In this document: positions 30,283-43,100 of the stretch, one piece after another | Layout of the letters: the number at the start of each line of letters is the position of its first letter | Numbering within the stretch: position 1 is the stretch's first letter | Origin: Acrasis kona | Lineage: Eukaryota; Heterolobosea; Eutetramitea; Acrasida; Acrasidae | Assembly: GCA_026419775.2 (NCBI GenBank) | Contig: JAOPGA020000769.1 | Location: 25,809 to 89,808, forward strand | Direction of reading: 5' to 3' | DNA: 64,000 nt | Made by a program: the position numbers and the translations under genes | The notes under the pieces: generated by a model | Told to the model about the DNA's origin: nothing | Database searches by the model: none | Seen by the model: only the letters and a program-made list of their open reading frames with translations

Positions 30283-31757
30283 TCAACTCCAATCTGCATC
30301 GTAGTCGTAATCTTTAAAGTGTTCATCTTGATTGATAATCTTTTCTTTGAAAATGTCATCGGTTGCTGCTTCGCTGCTGAAAACTTCGTCCACGTAATCG
30401 GCCGTCGCGACTGGTACGAACGGAGGTTTGATCTTTTTGTTATACAAATCGTCCCACCAGTTGGGTCCCATCTTTGCGAAGAATGGATGCGTTCTGACTC
30501 CTTTTGAATTTAATCTCTTTGCTGGATCTCTTTCTAAAAGTCCCATCGTGAATGATAATGCATCTTCGTACTTTGGTTCCAACACGATTTCCTCTGGAAA
30601 GTCTGGATCTGCATTGCTCATGATGGTTTGGTATAACATCATGACATTTTCGTGAGAGAATGGTGGATAACCACACATGAGAGTGAAGGTCATCACTCCT
30701 AATGACCAGTAATCAACTTCCCTTCCATGACCCCTTCCTGCTATAATTTCTGGAGCTAAATAGAATTAATAAGAAAGTAGATGAAACACGATACCAAGAT
30801 ATTCTGGAGTGCCGCAGAATGTAAAGGCTTGCTGTTTGTCAATATTTGTCTTGCTCAACCCAAAATCTGTAATGACCGCATGACCCTTTCCATCCAGAAC
30901 AATGTTTTCTGGTTTTAGATCTCTGTATATAATGTTCTTGGTGTGCAAGTACTCTATTGCCAGAAAGATCTCTCCAATGTAGAATCTAACTTTATTTACA
31001 CCAAACAATTCCTCCTGTCAAGTGTCAAAAATAAATGTTTTCGATTTCTTACTTTTTGAAGATGATAAAAGAGTTCACCACCCGTGAGGAAATCCAAAAT
31101 TAAACACAATTTTTCTCTTGTTTGGAAGGCATAGTGAAGGGCCACTATGAATGGGTGCTTGATTGTTTTTAGGATTAATTGTTCATTGTTTGTGCTTTCT
31201 ACAATATCATCAGACAAAACTATACTCTTGTCTATAATCTTCATTGCAAAAATTTCACCATCAGCTTTCCTTCTAACTTTAATGACTTTTCCGTATTGAC
31301 CACGCCCCAGGGTTTTTAAAGTATCAAAGTCATCTAGTGACACGGCTGCAGATGTGACCGGCTTGGGTGATGCAGAATTCAGTACAATTTTTTTCCGGAC
31401 GTTGTTTCTTGGTGATATCATTGGTTTTGTTGGTGCTGTCGTTGGCTTCAAAGTTTTGGCCTTGCTCAGCTCGTTTGACCACCTTTCAAAAGACGATACA
31501 GTTTCGGCCTGCATCTCGTGAGATTTGTCTTTACTTTTTATGACTATTTTAAGCTTGGACACATCTGACTCTGTATCAACTGTGCAATCATCAAGATGTA
31601 TTGTTCCCATGGGTAGGACCTTTTTTCCAGGAATGTTTGTTTTATAGAAGTACAGTTTATTACCAACAAGTTCGAACCACTTCCTGCTCATCACACCAAT
31701 TATTCCATCACCTCTCTTCAAGAGAAAGCCCGAACAAGTCGGAGTTTGCTCCTCCAT
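30283..31757 (-). CDS. PH-domain AGC kinase, PKB/Akt-like
   Basis: Three exons, 31757-31053, 31014-30795 and 30755-30283 (introns 38 and 39 nt), 465 aa. Residues 1-105 form a PH domain ([19 protein letters not shown]). Kinase domain: Gly loop [31 protein letters not shown], then the activation loop [12 protein letters not shown] with the Thr that PDK1 phosphorylates in this family. The AGC C-tail ends [10 protein letters not shown]. This fits the hydrophobic motif F-x-x-F/Y-S/T-F/Y but has Asp where PKB has the regulatory Ser. That makes it phosphomimetic, as in atypical PKC-type kinases. The PH sequence lacks an obvious full PIP3-binding basic cluster, so lipid specificity is open. All catalytic residues are present. 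Confidence 0.92.
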
Positions 31758-31816
31758 GCTTTATTTTTAAATAAAACTGGACCTGTCTTTGTCTGTCAGA
31801 CATCCATATTTAATCA

Positions 31817-33793
31817 TTACAACAAAGCATTCTCACAACGATCCATACACTTGTATAAATCCCGGTAGCTAATGTCAAAAAATGCACTGACACATTCTAA
31901 CACATACATAAATCGAACGTGCTCTTTTGGATCTGCATCATAAACTCTCCCAATGAGTCGCATACCGTTTACAGCATTTACACCTCTCCTGTTGTGGTAC
32001 TTGATATATTCTGAACTGACTTGGCCAACCAAATTTTCACTAATGGGAGGAAACACATCGGAAATTGCATCATCTTCAAATTCTTTTGTAGGTATCGAAA
32101 TACTTGGATCTTGTTCACCAAAGAGTACATTTTTCATTTGTTTGATAACATTATCTGTGTAGCCCGTACCTTTGCTTTTAAGATCAAGGGAAAAGGGATT
32201 CAAGAATTCATCATTAACAGTGCCTCTCATATTGTCAAGAAACTCACTCACCCGCAGTCCACGCAAGTCCCTTGGCGCATCTTGGGAGGGATCAAGAGAA
32301 TTAACAGTTTCTTGGTACTGAAAGTTGAAAACTTTTATCATTCTTTTAACCATGCTTTTCCATATATTAGGGGAGTTTTCCACACCATCATTTAATCCCA
32401 TACACATTTTGATTGAGATGATTAAATAGCAAGCAGCATATATTTCGGGTGGAAACCCCCTCAGATTATCCATGTCCTCAATGCTATTTTTCAAAGTGTA
32501 ATTTTCTTCAAACCATACTCCAATGCTTGTATTTATTAATTGTGTCTCAGCGCGCGTAACGCTCTGTATGGCGGAGCAAGCATAGTCAATAAGTTGCTTT
32601 TTAACATCTACACAAGCATAAATTGAAAAATCGTAATTTTATTTTTACTTTTAAATGAATGGTGGTCGAGTTGGAACACTTTGTTACAAATGATCTGCAT
32701 TACTTCGTACGCGTTAATGGGTGGGTAGGTTAATGTGTTCAGGCCAAAGAATCTATACAAGTCCAGTGCACTCTCCCACATGATGCTACAAGTTGGTATC
32801 TCTACATCCCTGAACTAAAATTGTCAGTAGGCGCAAAAACGTTAACTTACAATGATTGGGTAGGATCGGCTGTAATACATACTTAATCCAGTGCTTAGTC
32901 TCATTCTAAAGTAAACTGAATGATCCGAAAACAAGCGAAATGTTTCATCCTTTGAAAATAAAGTGTAGCACACGTTGCGGTAGGGTAATTGGCCATTCTC
33001 TGCCATTTCTTTTAGTTGTGACAGTGTAATGGGTTCTCTAAGCTTAATACAAGCCAAGTATATAAAGATGATTGTCTGCCATGGTTGTGGCATTTTTGAC
33101 CAAACATACTTGTCTTCTTCTGATCCCTCAACAAATTCCATAGTGCTCCGTTCATCATTATCGCGTTCTTGTTCACCATCAAAGTATTCATTGAGGTCGA
33201 CACTCGGAAGAACTAATTTTGGCTTCTGCTTCTCGGAGATTTGCTTCTTTCTAATTATTAAAAATGATTATAGATAGGACAAGTACGTACATGTTGAGTG
33301 TTTGAATGTAAGCAAGCCATGTTTGTGAAATGTGTTCCCGCATTTTGGAAGGAAACTTATAATTCGTAATTAGATAATCTGTTTGGTACATGAGGATTCT
33401 TTGGTATAATTCTAGAAAGCACAGTACAGGATGGCAAAGCTTCTTCAACTTCTCATCAAGTAGTTGATTAATGTACCCTTCACGTGTTTCATTCTCTTCA
33501 ACGAAAGAGAGTGTGTTGTTGTTTAAATAAGAGGGTTTTTCAATGGATTGAAGGCTTGATTGACCTCCTTTTATTTTGTTATATTGCATTCTAATCGCTC
33601 CATCATTATCGTCATCTTCACAATATATATTTCCAGTCTTTAACACTTCCCCACAATTATTGCATGAGGCATTATCTGAATCCACCCTGGACACTTGTTG
33701 ACAGTATGAGCATCTAACGGTTATTGTGGATTCATCATCATTCCCCAAAATATCCATATCACGGCCTTCCATAAGGTCATGGTCGGCAGGCAT
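31817..33793 (-). CDS. RNA polymerase I factor, TAF1B/Rrn7-like
   Basis: Four exons, 33793-33291, 33250-32851, 32814-32649 and 32607-31817 (introns 40, 36 and 41 nt), 619 aa. The N-terminal zinc ribbon CSYCQQVSRVDSDNASCNNC (residues about 28-47) is followed by a short linker and a helical, cyclin-like region with YQRILMYQTDYLITNYKFP and TWLAYIQTL, then WQTIIFIYLACIKLREPITLSQL. This order (TFIIB-type ribbon, then divergent cyclin folds) is that of TAF1B/Rrn7/MEE12, the TFIIB-like subunit of the Pol I selectivity factor that starts rRNA transcription. The identification rests on architecture and short motifs. TFIIB and BRF are less likely because the cyclin repeats are too divergent. Confidence 0.68.
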
Positions 33794-34140
33794 GGTGTGA
33801 AGACAGGTTTTTACAAAATATTGTTTAAAAGATTGTGGGGACTCTAACTAACCCGTCAGGCATTCCTAGTTTGCTTTGCAGGCAACGAAGTCCTCTGTCT
33901 ATTGAACTGACCCTTCCTCATTATCTTCAAAAGAAGGAAGACTATGAAAAATCAAAAGGGTTGTGCGTCGTCGTTAGAATTAGACGTAGTATATATGTGG
34001 TTGACCATTAAACACGTTTTTAATGATAAGATTATGGTTTAACCGTTCCTCTCAATTTTGAATTTGAATATTATTAGACAACCTATCAATTCCCTCCATC
34101 TACAATTTTGGAAAATCTGGTTCAAGTACAAGCTGTGCCC
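33794..34140. other. Divergent promoter region
   Basis: The gap between the TAF1B-like start (33793) and the giant receptor start (34141). AT-rich, with no open frame or RNA. It contains the 11-bp TGGTTGACCAT at 33998-34008, related to 12-mers at 18811 and 20272. Confidence 0.4.
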
Positions 34141-37100
34141 ATGATAATTTCGTGGAGCCCTCAGTATGAATCAATTAAGAAACTGATATGTATCATATTT
34201 TATTTATTAATCGTAGTGCTAAAGCCAGCGGATTCCCTAGATATATTCAGCTATGGCGTACGTGATGAATTTTGCATTAGATATAACTTCAAATAGACTA
34301 GTATATACGGCTCAATGACCACACAAACACCTATTTTAACACCAACCATATATTCGACTTTGATTTTAAACAACACCATCACCAAGGTCGTTACAACACA
34401 AACAACAACAATCGTTTTAACAAATAATGGGAAGCTATACGTTTGGGGTTCCTCTTCGAATTCATTAGACACATCATCCTATACAATATCAAACTATTGG
34501 AGTGCGCTAGGATTGCAAACAACTTTACGTTCTATCGCCCCCACTTACATTTATGTAAATAATGAAACCATCAAAGACGTATGCTCTGGTTTCGGGCACG
34601 TCGGTGCCATCACAACAAGCGGAAAAGTATATTATTGGGGTGCACTTTTTAACTCGAACGGAGCGCTTATAATGAACTCTACACTTCCAACTCTAATATC
34701 AACATCAATACTTGGGAGTTACGTGCCACAAAAAATTATTTGCGGCTCATCTAGCATGTTGATAACTGATAATGCTAATTTTATTTATACAATTGGAAAT
34801 AACATTGATGGGGATCTCGGAATAGGTTCGACATCCACACCTTCCACGACGTCTTTTCAAAAAATCACAACATTTACTGGAGCATTATCAATACCAAGCG
34901 TTTCATCAACATCTCGCACATTTCTTGTTCTACTCTCCGACGGCTCGTTAGTTGTTTGGGGTAAAAACAATCACAGCCAAATAGGAGATGCAGGCTCATC
35001 GCCCAACCCGTAAGTTTTGAAACATTTATAAAATTAACATTGGAAGACAACCAACACCAACAATAATACCAACAGGGTCATCTGATTTGAACGGGAGGTC
35101 AGTTGTGAAAATAGCCTCCTCAAATGAGCACTGTATGGCAATAAGTAATTTTTTATTCTACAATTACAAATTACTAACATAACATTAGCCTCGGACAACA
35201 AACTAGTCGTGTGGGGATCTCAACAATATTGCCCCGGCTGCAACGATGCCTCTCCCGCTGACATCAGCAAACCAACTATATTCGATTTGAGTGGATCGTC
35301 TCTTGACGGAAAAACATTGGTTGACCTATTCCCGGGTTACTATTCATCATTCGTTGTAACAAACGAACCCGCTCTATACGCAATAGGCTTTAACAATAAC
35401 GGAAATTTAGGAGTTGGTTCCACATCTATAGCATTATTGACTTTTACAAAAGTTTCGGGAATATCATCAACCATAACCTCGTTATCATCAAATCAATATC
35501 ACACCGTAGCAGTGGACAACATCGGCAGAATATACTCGTGGGGATACAATGTCCTTGATGTACTTGGTCCTCTTCTCGTTAACTCTAGTGCTACGTACTA
35601 TAGTCCGAAACAAGGCATGGTACAATCGAACAACTTACCTGGTAACATATCAATGGTATCCACGGGTGTATACTCCTCTACGGTGTTATTAAGTGGCGGA
35701 TCTGTCTATACTGCAGGAATCAATGCATATGGAGCACTGGGACTAAACAACAATAACAACCTTAAACAAAACTTTCTCTTGAACGCAATCGATACATCAG
35801 GTGTATTAAATGGTCTGAGCATAGTTTACGTAAGGACTTTGGATAGAACAATATTATTGTCTTCTCAATCTACTAATAATGTGTATGGATTCGGAACAAA
35901 TACGTTTAAAAGCTTTGGGACCACTACAGCGTCCTATAGCACACCTGCATCAATATCCAACGGAGATGTTGTTGGATTATCCATCAAAAGTTGTGCATTA
36001 GGTGTCGAACATACTATTTTATTAAGCTCTACCGGTGGTATTTACTCTGCAGGATCCAATGCATATTTGGGGCAGGGCAGTAGCTCATCAGTTCCCTTTA
36101 AATCAGTATCTATTGGTGGTAAAACAGCAAAGTACGTATCAGCAGGTTCATATCATACAGTCATTCTCACTTCTGATTTTACTGTAATGACCTTTGGTTC
36201 AAATCAATATGGACAATTAGGAGATTCTACAACAACGAATCGAAACACTGCGGTTACAGTGTCAGCCGTTTCGGCATTAATGATCACAAAGGTCGATGCA
36301 GGTGCTTACCATTCGTGTGCTCTGTCAACTAGTGGAGCCTTGTATTGCTGGGGATCTTCATTTTACGGAGAGAATGGATATAATTCTCATTCCTCAATCC
36401 CAAGTCCTGTGAGCTTGACTAGATCAGTTAAAGATTTTATGTGCTCTTCGCAAAAAACAACAATACTTGTCGATAGTAATAGAATTTATAGTATTGGATT
36501 CGATGGTGGATCAATGGGTAATGCCATCAGTAGTACGTCTTCATTTGGATCGTTTCAAACAGGCGCACCCATTCTAACAGACATTACAAATGTTTTGCAG
36601 GATGCGCCAGTGTCTTTACTCAGCTCAGGTCCCTATTCCACATTTTTTGGCACTCCGTCAATATACGAAGCGGGTTCTTGTAATGGAAAAAATATTTATG
36701 ACAGGAATGTATGTTCTGGGCATGGCGCCTGTTATTTTAGTTCTTGTTTTTGTTATCCTCTACCTTTTTACAAGAGCTTCTATAATAGTCTTAGTTATAC
36801 TACAATGTACACTAATGTAATTGGTTCGAGTCAAACACCATTAAATCCACCACTATCACTATCTACTGTTCTGGCGGATGGTGTCAGTGGAGATAATTCC
36901 TTGTTGATCGTTGGGTTTTCAATAGCTGGTGGCGTGGCTCATAAGGGAACTTATGCAACCTATTATGGAGGTTTAATCAATGAATATGGAGCTCCTTATA
37001 AATTTTATTGGTCATGTAACACTGGAAGAGATCCAAATAGAAGATTTGGCTTGACTTGTTTTGGGGTGGATCTGTTTAGAGGTAGTAATCCACAAACACA

Positions 37101-40100
37101 AAATTTCGATATCAAGTATTACAATTCAAATAATGATCTTGGAGGCTCGGCTGGCGATTATGAAGAGTATTGGTATGCTTCTCCTGATCCTGCTACTACA
37201 AGTAGAGAAGTCTTTGTATTGAGACCTCCTGTACTAACCACTGAATTTGCCAGCGGAGGAACACAATACGAATGTTCAGGAAATGCAGGAGGAGATGATA
37301 GTCAGATACCTTATGCTGGTACTTTTTCGTCCACTTCTTATGCGTTGATGCCTGGTGGTACTTATGGTGTATCTAGATTAACTGTACGTGTTCCATCAGG
37401 TTCTGATGCCTCCTACTACGCCCTATTCTCACTGAGCGCTTTTGAACTTACTGCAGGAGGCGTCGTTACCTTTTGCGTTGCTGTTGATGATAACGTTACT
37501 CCTGTAACAAGCGACAACCAGTGTATTTCAATCGCCAATGCGTATTTCAAAGATAACAATGATGTTAATTCTTTGTCTATTCATGCAATTACTCCGATAT
37601 TTAAAGCAGGAACCAATCACTTTGTGTCATTGTATTACAAAGTGTATGGTTCCAACTATATGCAAATCACATGTTCAAAGTACTATGACCTCTACTTTTC
37701 ATATACTGGTATTGCTGCCCGTAGTGATGTTTCTATGCATTACAATCAATTGTATTACTATCTACCAGCAACTCTACCGTCGAGCACTTTATCTGATTGG
37801 TCTAATTTTCCCAACTATGAAATGACCAAAACCTTTTGGTTGCCCTCTGGTTTAACAGATGTGACCATCGTGGCATTGATCACAAGAGTACAATCTACAT
37901 CAGATAATGGCGCCATGTATAGATTAGTTGTGGATGGTGTTGCCATCAAAACAGTAGTTGCTAATAAAGTAAATTTTGATGGTGGTTCTGTATATTATGG
38001 TAGTGTTGACATTACATCTCAAATACCAAAAATGTCTCCTGGTTACCATATCGCTCGCATACAACACAAAGTGCCGTCTGGAGCTACACCTGAGAGTTGG
38101 GTTAATGATAATGCTCATCCACTTGTGTTCCAAATGAAAGTCATAACGTTCCCAACTACAGGATCCACTGGTGTCGGATTTTATGGAAGTAACTGTGAAT
38201 TCACCACTTGTTATAGTATAGCGAGTAATTCTTCATCCGTATGTAGTGGAAACGGTACTTGTTATTCGTACGATAACTGTGTTTGTAATGCTGGATATGC
38301 GGGCTCGCAGTGTCAGAATGTTCAGTGTTATGGCGTTAGCATATCGTCCACTAGTGCATGTAGTGGAAATGGAACGTGTGTTGGTCCGAATTCATGTTCA
38401 TGTTATTCAGGTTATTACGGCAACAATTGTGAGTTTTTTAATTGTTATGGAATTTTATCCAACGCAAATAGTGTTTGTAGTAAAAACGGTACTTGTATAG
38501 CACCGGATAAATGCAATTGTAATGCGAATTATTATGGACAGCAATGTGATGCTTTTAATTGTTATGGAACAATGTATAACGCAACTAGCGTATGCTCTGG
38601 TAATGGCACATGTAACGCACCTGATCAGTGCATGTGTAATAGTGGTTACTATGGCCAGAGATGCGAATCATACAAATGTTACGGTACCGTATTTAATAGT
38701 ACGAGCGTTTGTAGTAGTAATGGAACATGTACAGCTCCAAATACATGTTCTTGTAATAGTGGNTATTATGGTCAAAGATGTGAAGCATATAACTGCTATG
38801 GTAAAGTGTTTAACAGCACGAATGTATGTAGCAGCAACGGTAGTTGTATTGCACCTGATAAGTGTAGTTGCAATCCAAGTTATTATGGACAACAATGTGA
38901 TGCATATAACTGTTATGGTACAATATATAACTCGAGTATTGTTTGTTCAGGGAATGGCACATGTAACAGACCAGATCAATGCATATGTAACAATGGATAC
39001 TATGGTCAAAGATGCGAAGCATATAACTGCTATGGAATAGTATTTAATAGTACAACAGTGTGCAGTGGTAACGGAACATGTATATCACCTGACAAATGTA
39101 GTTGCAACAATGGATATTATGGACAGAGATGTGAAGCATATAACTGCTTCGGTACTATATACAACAGCACAGCAGTATGTAGTAACAATGGAACATGTAT
39201 ATCACCAGATACATGCTCATGTAACAACGGTTATTATGGACAAAGATGCGAAGCATACAAATGTTATGGAATACAATATAACGCAACAAACGTATGTTCT
39301 GGAAATGGCACATGTAACAAACCAGATCAATGCATATGTAGCAATGGGTACTATGGTCAAAGATGTGAAGCATATAATTGCTTCGGAGTAATATTCAACA
39401 GCACGGACGTATGTAGCCGTAATGGTAGTTGTATATCTCCCAATAATTGTGCATGTCGTTTCGGTTTCTATGGCCAACAGTGCGATGCCTACAACTGCTT
39501 CGGTATTATATACAACAGCACAAACGTATGCTCATCGAATGGTACGTGTTCAACTGTAGATAAATGTATTTGTAAGAATGGATTCTACGGTGATCAATGC
39601 GAAGCATGGTCCTGCTACGGTATCCAAATGAACAACACAAATGTATGTTCAAAAAATGGTACCTGTTCAAATTACGACACATGTATTTGTAACAATGGAT
39701 ATTATGGTCAGAAATGTGATGCGTACAACTGTTTTGGCACCATATATAACGCAACAAATGTGTGTTCAAAGAATGGCACTTGTTCATCCCCAGACAAATG
39801 TACTTGTAATAATGGATATTTTGGCGCACAATGCGAAGCATGGAATTGTTACGGTTATCTCTACAACTCTTCATCTACATGTAGTTCGAACGGAACGTGT
39901 ATTTCGCCAGATACTTGCTTATGTAGACCAAATTATTATGGCCAAAAATGCGAAGCTTACAATTGCTTTGGAACCATGATGAACGCATCATCAGTGTGCT
40001 CGAAAAACGGCACTTGTAATAGTCCTGATAATTGTATTTGTAATAGTGGTTTTTATGGTTCGACATGTGAAAGCTGGAAGTGTTTTGGAAAGGTTTACAA

Positions 40101-43100
40101 TTCCACAAATGTATGTTCTGGAAATGGAACGTGTAATAGTGTTGATTCTTGTGTTTGTAACAATGGATATTATGGTCAACAATGTGATGCGTATAACTGT
40201 TACAATATCATTTATAATTCTAGTATGGTATGTGGTGGTAATGGTTCTTGCATTGCGCCAGATCAATGTTTTTGTAAACCAGGTTATTATGGCTCTAAAT
40301 GTGATTATTATAATTGTTACGGCACCACGATGAATGCCACTACCGTTTGTTCATCAAATGGAACATGTAGTTCCGTTGATTTGTGTGTTTGTAATACTGG
40401 CTATTATGGACAGCAATGTGACATGTGGAATTGTTATGGCCATCGATATAATTCGACTAGTGTTTGCTCTGGTAATGGTACATGTAGTACCATTGATACA
40501 TGTACTTGCAATAAGGGTTATTATGGATTACAATGCGAAGCTTATAACTGTAATGGAACTTTATTTAATGCTTCATCTGTATGCAGTAGAAATGGTACTT
40601 GTATTGGACCTGATATGTGTTCGTGCAGAGATGGTTATTTTGGTCAGCAATGTCAATACTATAACTGCTTTGGTACAGTCGTCTTCTCTAGCAATGTTTG
40701 CTCATCGAATGGTACTTGTAATGCTCCAGATACATGCATTTGTAACACCGGTTATTATGAACAGCGATGCGAATCATATAATTGCTATGGACTACAATAC
40801 AATTCTAGTGGCGTTTGCTCGGGAAATGGAACATGCACTCGACCAGATCAATGTGTTTGTAACAATGGACATTATGGTCAAAGATGTGAAGCCTATGATT
40901 GCTATGGCACCATCTTTAATAGCACTAGCGTGTGTAGCGGAAATGGTACGTGTACAGCTCCGAATACATGTTCCTGTAATAGTGGCTATTATGGTCAAAG
41001 ATGTGAAGCATATAACTGCTATGGTAAAGTGTTTAATAGCACGAATGTATGTAGCAGCAACGGTAGTTGTATTGCACCTGATAAATGCAATTGCAATGCG
41101 AATTATTATGGACAACAATGTGATGCATATAACTGTTATGGTACAATATATAACTCGAGTATTGTTTGTTCAGGGAATGGCACATGTAACAGACCAGATC
41201 AATGCATATGTAACAATGGATACTATGGACAGAGATGCGAAGCATATAACTGCTATGGAATAGTATTCAATAGTACAACAGTATGCAGCGGTAATGGAAC
41301 ATGTACATCACCTGACAAATGTAGTTGCAACAATGGATATTATGGACAGAGATGCGAAGCATATAACTGCTTCGGTACTATATACAACAGCACAGCAGTA
41401 TGTAGTAACAATGGAACATGTATATCACCAGATGCATGCTCATGTAACAACGGTTATTATGGACAAAGATGCGAAGCATACAAATGTTATGGAATACAAT
41501 ATAATGCAACAAACGTATGTTCAGGAAATGGAACATGTAACAAACCAGATCAATGCATATGTAACAATGGGTACTATGGTCAAAGATGTGAAGCATATAA
41601 TTGCTTCGGAGTAATATTCAACAGCACGGACGTATGTAGTCGTAATGGTAGTTGTATATCTCCCAATAATTGTGCATGTCGTTTCGGTTTCTATGGCCAA
41701 CAGTGCGATGCCTACAACTGCTTCGGTATTATATACAACAGCACAAACGTATGCTCATCGAATGGTACGTGTTCAACTGTAGATAAATGTATTTGTAAGA
41801 ATGGATTCTACGGTGATCAATGCGAAGCATGGTCCTGCTACGGTATCCAAATGAACAACACAAATGTATGTTCAAAAAATGGTACCTGTTCAAATTACGA
41901 CACATGTGTTTGTAACAATGGATATTATGGTCAGAAATGTGATGCGTACAACTGTTTCGGCACCATATATAACGCAACAAATGTGTGTTCAAAGAATGGC
42001 ACTTGTTCGTCCCCAGACAAATGTACTTGTAATAATGGATATTTTGGCGCACAATGCGAAGCATGGAATTGTTACGGTTATCTCTACAACTCTTCATCTA
42101 CATGTAGTTCTAACGGAACGTGTATTTCGCCAGATACTTGCTTATGTAGACCAAATTATTATGGCCAAAAATGCGAAGCTTACAATTGCTTTGGAACCAT
42201 GATGAACGCATCATCAGTGTGCTCGAAAAACGGTACTTGTAATAGTCCTGATAATTGTATTTGTAATAGTGGTTTTTATGGTTCGACATGTGAAAGCTGG
42301 AAGTGTTTTGGAAAGGTTTACAATTCCACAAATGTATGTTCTGGAAATGGAACGTGTAATAGTGTTGATTCTTGTGTTTGTAACAATGGATATTATGGTC
42401 AACAATGTGATGCGTATAACTGTTACAATATCATTTATAATTCTAGTATGGTATGTGGTGGTAATGGTTCTTGCATTGCGCCAGATCAATGTTTTTGTAA
42501 ACCAGGTTATTATGGCTCTAAATGTGATTATTATAATTGTTACGGCACCACGATGAATGCCACTACCGTTTGTTCATCAAATGGAACATGTAGTTCCGTT
42601 GATTTGTGTGTTTGTAATACTGGCTATTATGGACAGCAATGTGACATGTGGAATTGTTATGGCCATCGATATAATTCGACTAGTGTTTGCTCTGGTAATG
42701 GTACATGTAGTACCATTGATACATGTACTTGCAATAAGGGTTATTATGGATTACAATGCGAAGCTTATAACTGTAATGGAACTTTATTTAATGCTTCATC
42801 TGTATGCAGTAGAAATGGTACTTGTATTGGACCTGATATGTGTTCGTGCAGAGATGGTTATTTTGGTCAGCAATGTCAATACTATAACTGCTTTGGTACA
42901 GTCGTCTTCTCTAGCAATGTTTGCTCATCGAATGGTACTTGTAATGCTCCAGATACATGCATTTGTAACACCGGTTATTATGGACAGCGATGCGAATCAT
43001 ATAATTGCTATGGACTACAATACAATTCTAGTGGCGTTTGCTCGGGAAATGGAACATGCACTCGACCAGATCAATGTGTTTGTAACAATGGACATTATGG

